DNA of 64,000 bases from DASQYE01 sp036389675 (lineage in GTDB: Bacteria; Acidobacteriota; Blastocatellia; Pyrinomonadales; Pyrinomonadaceae): contig DASVWI010000037.1 of assembly GCA_036389675.1 (NCBI GenBank), forward strand, positions 242,870-306,869. Direction: 5' to 3'. The position numbers and the translations under genes are program-made. The first letter of the stretch is position 1. Every line of letters begins with the position of its first letter. This document shows, one piece after another, positions 61,252-64,000 of this stretch. The notes beneath the pieces are model-generated. The model was not told where the DNA came from and ran no database searches. It saw nothing but the letters and a program-made list of their open reading frames with translations.

Positions 61252-62286
61252 TTAGAGGTGCTTTTTGAAGAACGACGCGATCTTCCAGCCGTCCATGTAG
61301 ACCCACGGGCGTTCTCCGATGGTGTAGTGGCCGCAGGGCAGCCACGCGACATCAACGGGCAGACCGGCGCGGCGTGTCTCGGCGATCACGTTGCGCGAGA
61401 GGTCTACGGGAAAGCTCAGATCATTGCTCGCGGCGATAAAGCGCATGGGGCGCGGCCTTATCTTCTGTAGGCGTGTGATGAATGGGAGCGGAGAGATCGG
61501 CAGCCAGTACTCGCGCAGCTCTTCGAGCGTCACTTCGTCGCCGAACCCTTCCCTGACGTGACGCGTTGAGATGCCGCGCCAGACAACGTCGGCGAAGTAA
61601 CCGGAGACGTGGTTGAAGACGCCGACATCAATCCGCTCTTCGTGCGCGTAAGCAAGGAAGGCCGTGCACGAGCCGATGCTTGAGCCGAGGATGCCGATGC
61701 GGTTATAGCCGCGCTCCTCTATCAGCCAGCTGACGGCTGCGCGCGCATCCAGCACAGCCTGACGCATGGATTGAATCGTGCGCCCGATGTTGGAGCTGAC
61801 CAGATAATCCGAGCGCTCAAGCTCTACGGGCCGTCGCGCTTCGTGATAGGGAAGCGTCACGCGCAGCGCCGTTATCCCCAAGCGATTGAGCAGGCGACAA
61901 AGCGCCATGTGGCTCTCGGGCTGTGCATTCCACTGCGGCAGGACGACGACCGCCGGGCGATGCTCAAGTGCACGGGCACGCCGCCGTGCGGGCGCGGGAA
62001 AGAAGTAAGCGCGCACAGTATTGTTCTCCGGTGAGGGCGTGTGAACGGCGCTCGTCCACGTCAGATGTTGACCATCCAGCCTGTAGTCAACGATCTCCGG
62101 CAGCTTGTAGAAATCCTCGCTCGCCGCGAGCGCTTGATGGGCATATCGACGCAGGAACTGGCGCGGGTCGTCGCCGTTAGCGCGATCCGTAATATAAGAG
62201 AGACCCCACTCGAAGGGGCGCACGATCCTGTTTTTCTCGCGCTGCGAAAGATGTAGTTCGCGTGCGCGTATTAAGCGTCCGAGCAA
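61252..62286 (-). CDS. Alpha/beta hydrolase of the ABHD18-like group
   Basis: Predicted 344 residues. 'RPAVVVLPQWNAQPESHMAL' (about 109-128) is the oxyanion region. 'IGILGSSIGSCTAFLAYAHE' (about 198-217) gives nucleophile G-S-S-I-G; 'RFIAASNDLSFP' the Asp and 'VAWLPCGHYTIGE' the His. These and the overall order match eukaryotic ABHD18-like proteins and their bacterial homologues, whose substrates are unknown. The N-terminal 60 residues are helical without a signal peptide. It lies behind the EEP gene in the same direction. Confidence 0.83.
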   Translation of the reverse strand: MLGRLIRARELHLSQREKNRIVRPFEWGLSYITDRANGDDPRQFLRRYAHQALAASEDFYKLPEIVDYRLDGQHLTWTSAVHTPSPENNTVRAYFFPAPARRRARALEHRPAVVVLPQWNAQPESHMALCRLLNRLGITALRVTLPYHEARRPVELERSDYLVSSNIGRTIQSMRQAVLDARAAVSWLIEERGYNRIGILGSSIGSCTAFLAYAHEERIDVGVFNHVSGYFADVVWRGISTRHVREGFGDEVTLEELREYWLPISPLPFITRLQKIRPRPMRFIAASNDLSFPVDLSRNVIAETRRAGLPVDVAWLPCGHYTIGERPWVYMDGWKIASFFKKHL

Positions 62287-62594
62287 GATTCCTCTATTGC
62301 CTCACAAGCGTTTCCGAAAGAAGTCCGAGACGGCATAAAACATCCTAAAGGCGCAGCGCTCCGGAATCAAGCGACCTGCCGGTAGGCGAAGTGAGTGTGC
62401 GTCGTCTCGTCGCCACCGTGCCGTTGTCGCAGGGGGAAGTGATGCTATCGAAAGAATACAATTAAAGCGCAATAAAGATGAGGAAGCCACAGCGCGCGGC
62501 GGAGAAGAGAAGAAGCCCCGGCAGGGTGCGAAAGAAACTCAACTGGAATCTCTTTCGTCTCTGCCGGGGCTTTTTTATCGCTTAGGTTTTCTAC
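62287..62594. other. Intergenic stretch with a terminator
   Basis: The only structure visible in these 308 bases is the terminator hairpin at 62513-62577. The remainder (62287-62510) shows no frame or repeat. Confidence 0.5.
62513..62577 (-). terminator. Terminator of the subtilisin-like protease gene
   Basis: AAGCCCCGGCAG (62513-62524) pairs with CTGCCGGGGCTT (62561-62572); inside, CGAAAGA pairs with TCTTTCG. A T-run follows on the plus strand, and TTCTTCTC follows on the minus strand, where the protease gene ends 18 bases before the stem. Confidence 0.8.
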
Positions 62595-64000
62595 TTATGG
62601 CCGCTGCATCCAGAAGTTGTAGCTGCCGCTGCCGCTGTAGGAATAGACTTGCCACATATAGTAGCCAGCCGTGCCGCTGTAGGAGACATCCTCGTTCGAG
62701 GTCGCGCTTGTTCCGCTGGCGACGTTCACCCACGTTGAGCCGTTCCACTTTTGCAGGTAGAGGTCGAAGTCCGCTCCCGAAGTTGGCCCACGCAGCCAGC
62801 CCTTATGGACGCCGGAGACGGAGCTGTAATAGTAAGTTCCACTCGGCTGGTACTGGACAGCGCCCGTGCCCGAGAGCGAGCCGCTGTAGGCTTCGCAACT
62901 GGTGCAGGGAGCGCCACCTGTGCCGCCGCCCGTGGTGAGCAGCGAATAGAGCAGCAGGTTGGGCGAGCCCGTGCCGATGCCTGTCAGGCGGCCAGAGGTC
63001 GCTGTGGTGGTGATCGCGCTGGCGACTGTCGCGGGCGAGGCGGTCGTGTTGTTTTGCAGGTAGAGCGCCGCGACACCGGCGACGTGCGGCGATGCCATCG
63101 AAGTGCCGCTGATGGTATTGGTCGCCGTGTTGCTGGTGTTCCAGGCGGAAGTAATGCTTGAGCCCGGAGCGAAGATGTCCAGACACGAGCCGTAGTTGGA
63201 GGTCGAAGCGCGTACGTCGGAGCTGTTGGAGTTGCCGACCGTGATGGCCGCGGCCACGCGCGCCGGCGAATAGTTGCAGGCGTTCAAGCCGTCATTGCCC
63301 GCCGCCACGGCGTAGGTCACACCCGAAGCGATAGAGTTCTGCACAGCCGTGTCGATGGTCGAGGATGCGCCGCCGCCGAGGCTCATGTTAGCGACAGCCG
63401 GGCTGGCATGATTCGCCGTCACCCAGTCAACGCCCGCGACGACCGTTGAATCCGTGCCGTTGCCCGCGCAATCCAGCACGCGCACGGCGTGAAGCGTGAC
63501 ACCCTTGGCGACGCCGTAGGTGCTGCCGCCGACCGTGCCCGCGACGTGCGTGCCGTGGCCGTTGCAGTCCATCGGGTCGGGGTCGGGCGCGGGCGGGTTG
63601 TTGCCGTTGTAGCTGTCGCCGGCGAAGTCGAAGCCGCCGACGACCTTCGCCGTCGGGAAGAAGCCGTCGGCGTTCGACGCCCGGTTGTTGGCCTGGTAGT
63701 TGGCCAGCGCGCCGGTGCCGCCGAAGTCGGAGTGGAGGTAGTCGATGCCGGTGTCGATGATGCCGATCGTGATGGACCGGCCCGTGACGTCGATACCCGA
63801 GCTGTCCCACAGGACCGGCGCCTCGATCAAGTGCACGCTGGTAGCATTCTGGCGGCGCCAGGTTGGCAGCGCGCGGACAGCTTTGACCCCTGACAGCTGC
63901 CGCAGCTTGACGACGTCGCCGGCGGCGACGCGGACGGCGATGGCGTTGGAAACACGCTGGGTGCGATAGAGTACGGTGGCGCCGAGCCCCTTCAGGGCCG
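62595..64000 (-). CDS. Subtilisin-like serine protease (S8 family), N-terminus cut by the window edge
   Basis: At least 467 residues; the frame is open to the right edge. The visible beginning ('LGATVLYRTQRVSNAIAVRV', 'LRQLSGVKAVRALPTWRR') is the I9-like pro-domain. The catalytic triad is complete: Asp in 'IGIIDTGIDYLHSDF', His in 'MDCNGHGTHVAGTV', Ser in 'SGTSMASPHVAGVAALYLQ'. The last 95 residues ('GWLRGPTSGADFDLYLQKWN' and 'MWQVYSYSGSGSYNFWMQRP') resemble a bacterial pre-peptidase C-terminal (PPC-like) domain, linked by C-T-S-C. An exported, self-maturing protease is expected. Confidence 0.93.
   Translation of the reverse strand, partial: ALKGLGATVLYRTQRVSNAIAVRVAAGDVVKLRQLSGVKAVRALPTWRRQNATSVHLIEAPVLWDSSGIDVTGRSITIGIIDTGIDYLHSDFGGTGALANYQANNRASNADGFFPTAKVVGGFDFAGDSYNGNNPPAPDPDPMDCNGHGTHVAGTVGGSTYGVAKGVTLHAVRVLDCAGNGTDSTVVAGVDWVTANHASPAVANMSLGGGASSTIDTAVQNSIASGVTYAVAAGNDGLNACNYSPARVAAAITVGNSNSSDVRASTSNYGSCLDIFAPGSSITSAWNTSNTATNTISGTSMASPHVAGVAALYLQNNTTASPATVASAITTTATSGRLTGIGTGSPNLLLYSLLTTGGGTGGAPCTSCEAYSGSLSGTGAVQYQPSGTYYYSSVSGVHKGWLRGPTSGADFDLYLQKWNGSTWVNVASGTSATSNEDVSYSGTAGYYMWQVYSYSGSGSYNFWMQRP

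Overview
The window looks like chromosomal DNA of a GC-rich, aerobic, Gram-negative soil-type bacterium, most likely an acidobacterium (Blastocatellia-like). This placement is inference. It rests on a full alternative complex III operon joined to a caa3 oxidase, a TonB-dependent receptor of about 1,130 residues with an N-terminal carboxypeptidase-regulatory-like domain, many small secreted proteins without recognisable function, and Ala/Thr/Ser-rich linkers. No rRNA, tRNA, insertion sequence, prophage or CRISPR array was seen.

Layout. 1-2.9 kb: edge of an NTF2/SnoaL-like secreted protein, two alpha/beta hydrolases and a small zinc-ribbon membrane protein. 2.95-16.6 kb (minus strand): a single respiratory operon, transcribed actA-actB-actC-actD-actE-actF, a one-helix membrane protein, SCO, coxB (with fused cytochrome c), coxA, coxC and coxD. 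It encodes a menaquinol:cytochrome c oxidoreductase and its terminal oxidase, probably as a supercomplex. 17-18.7 kb: two paralogous small unknown proteins and a helix-turn-helix-like protein with a good promoter. 19-30.6 kb: ROK kinase, UspA, DedA, GHMP sugar kinase, Nudix, PyrE-like phosphoribosyltransferase, DinB, RecR, YbaB, a TPR metallopeptidase-like protein and a UvrD-type helicase. 30.7-39.3 kb: a 2Fe-2S protein coupled to a DMT exporter, secreted and membrane proteins of unknown role, and ATP-type PEP carboxykinase. 39.5-46.8 kb: a GAF/PAS histidine kinase with its NtrC-type regulator, a FAD oxidoreductase, a DUF1737 protein and a DUF512 radical-SAM-like protein. 47-50.4 kb: the TonB-dependent receptor. 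51-58.3 kb: a membrane protein, DUF4129, DUF4350, MoxR and DUF58 genes with a convergent SpoIIM-like gene. 58.4-64 kb: bifunctional FtcD, an EEP-family hydrolase, an alpha/beta hydrolase and a subtilisin-like protease cut by the right edge.

The most unusual signal is a set of short repeats with a 7-bp period. At least six sequence families (unit types GGATGAA, AAAAGGC, CAGTCAT, ATTTTGG, CCCCTGC and GTGACGA) occur mostly as hairpin-forming inverted arrays between genes. Several reach into genes: they supply stop codons and C-terminal residues (UspA, SpoIIM-like, DUF4129, histidine kinase), a start codon (MoxR), N-terminal and signal-peptide codons (SCO, ActE) and an internal in-frame stretch (ActB). 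They recall the heptanucleotide STRR repeats of filamentous cyanobacteria, but the spread of different families in one 64-kb stretch and their use as coding sequence deserve a closer look.
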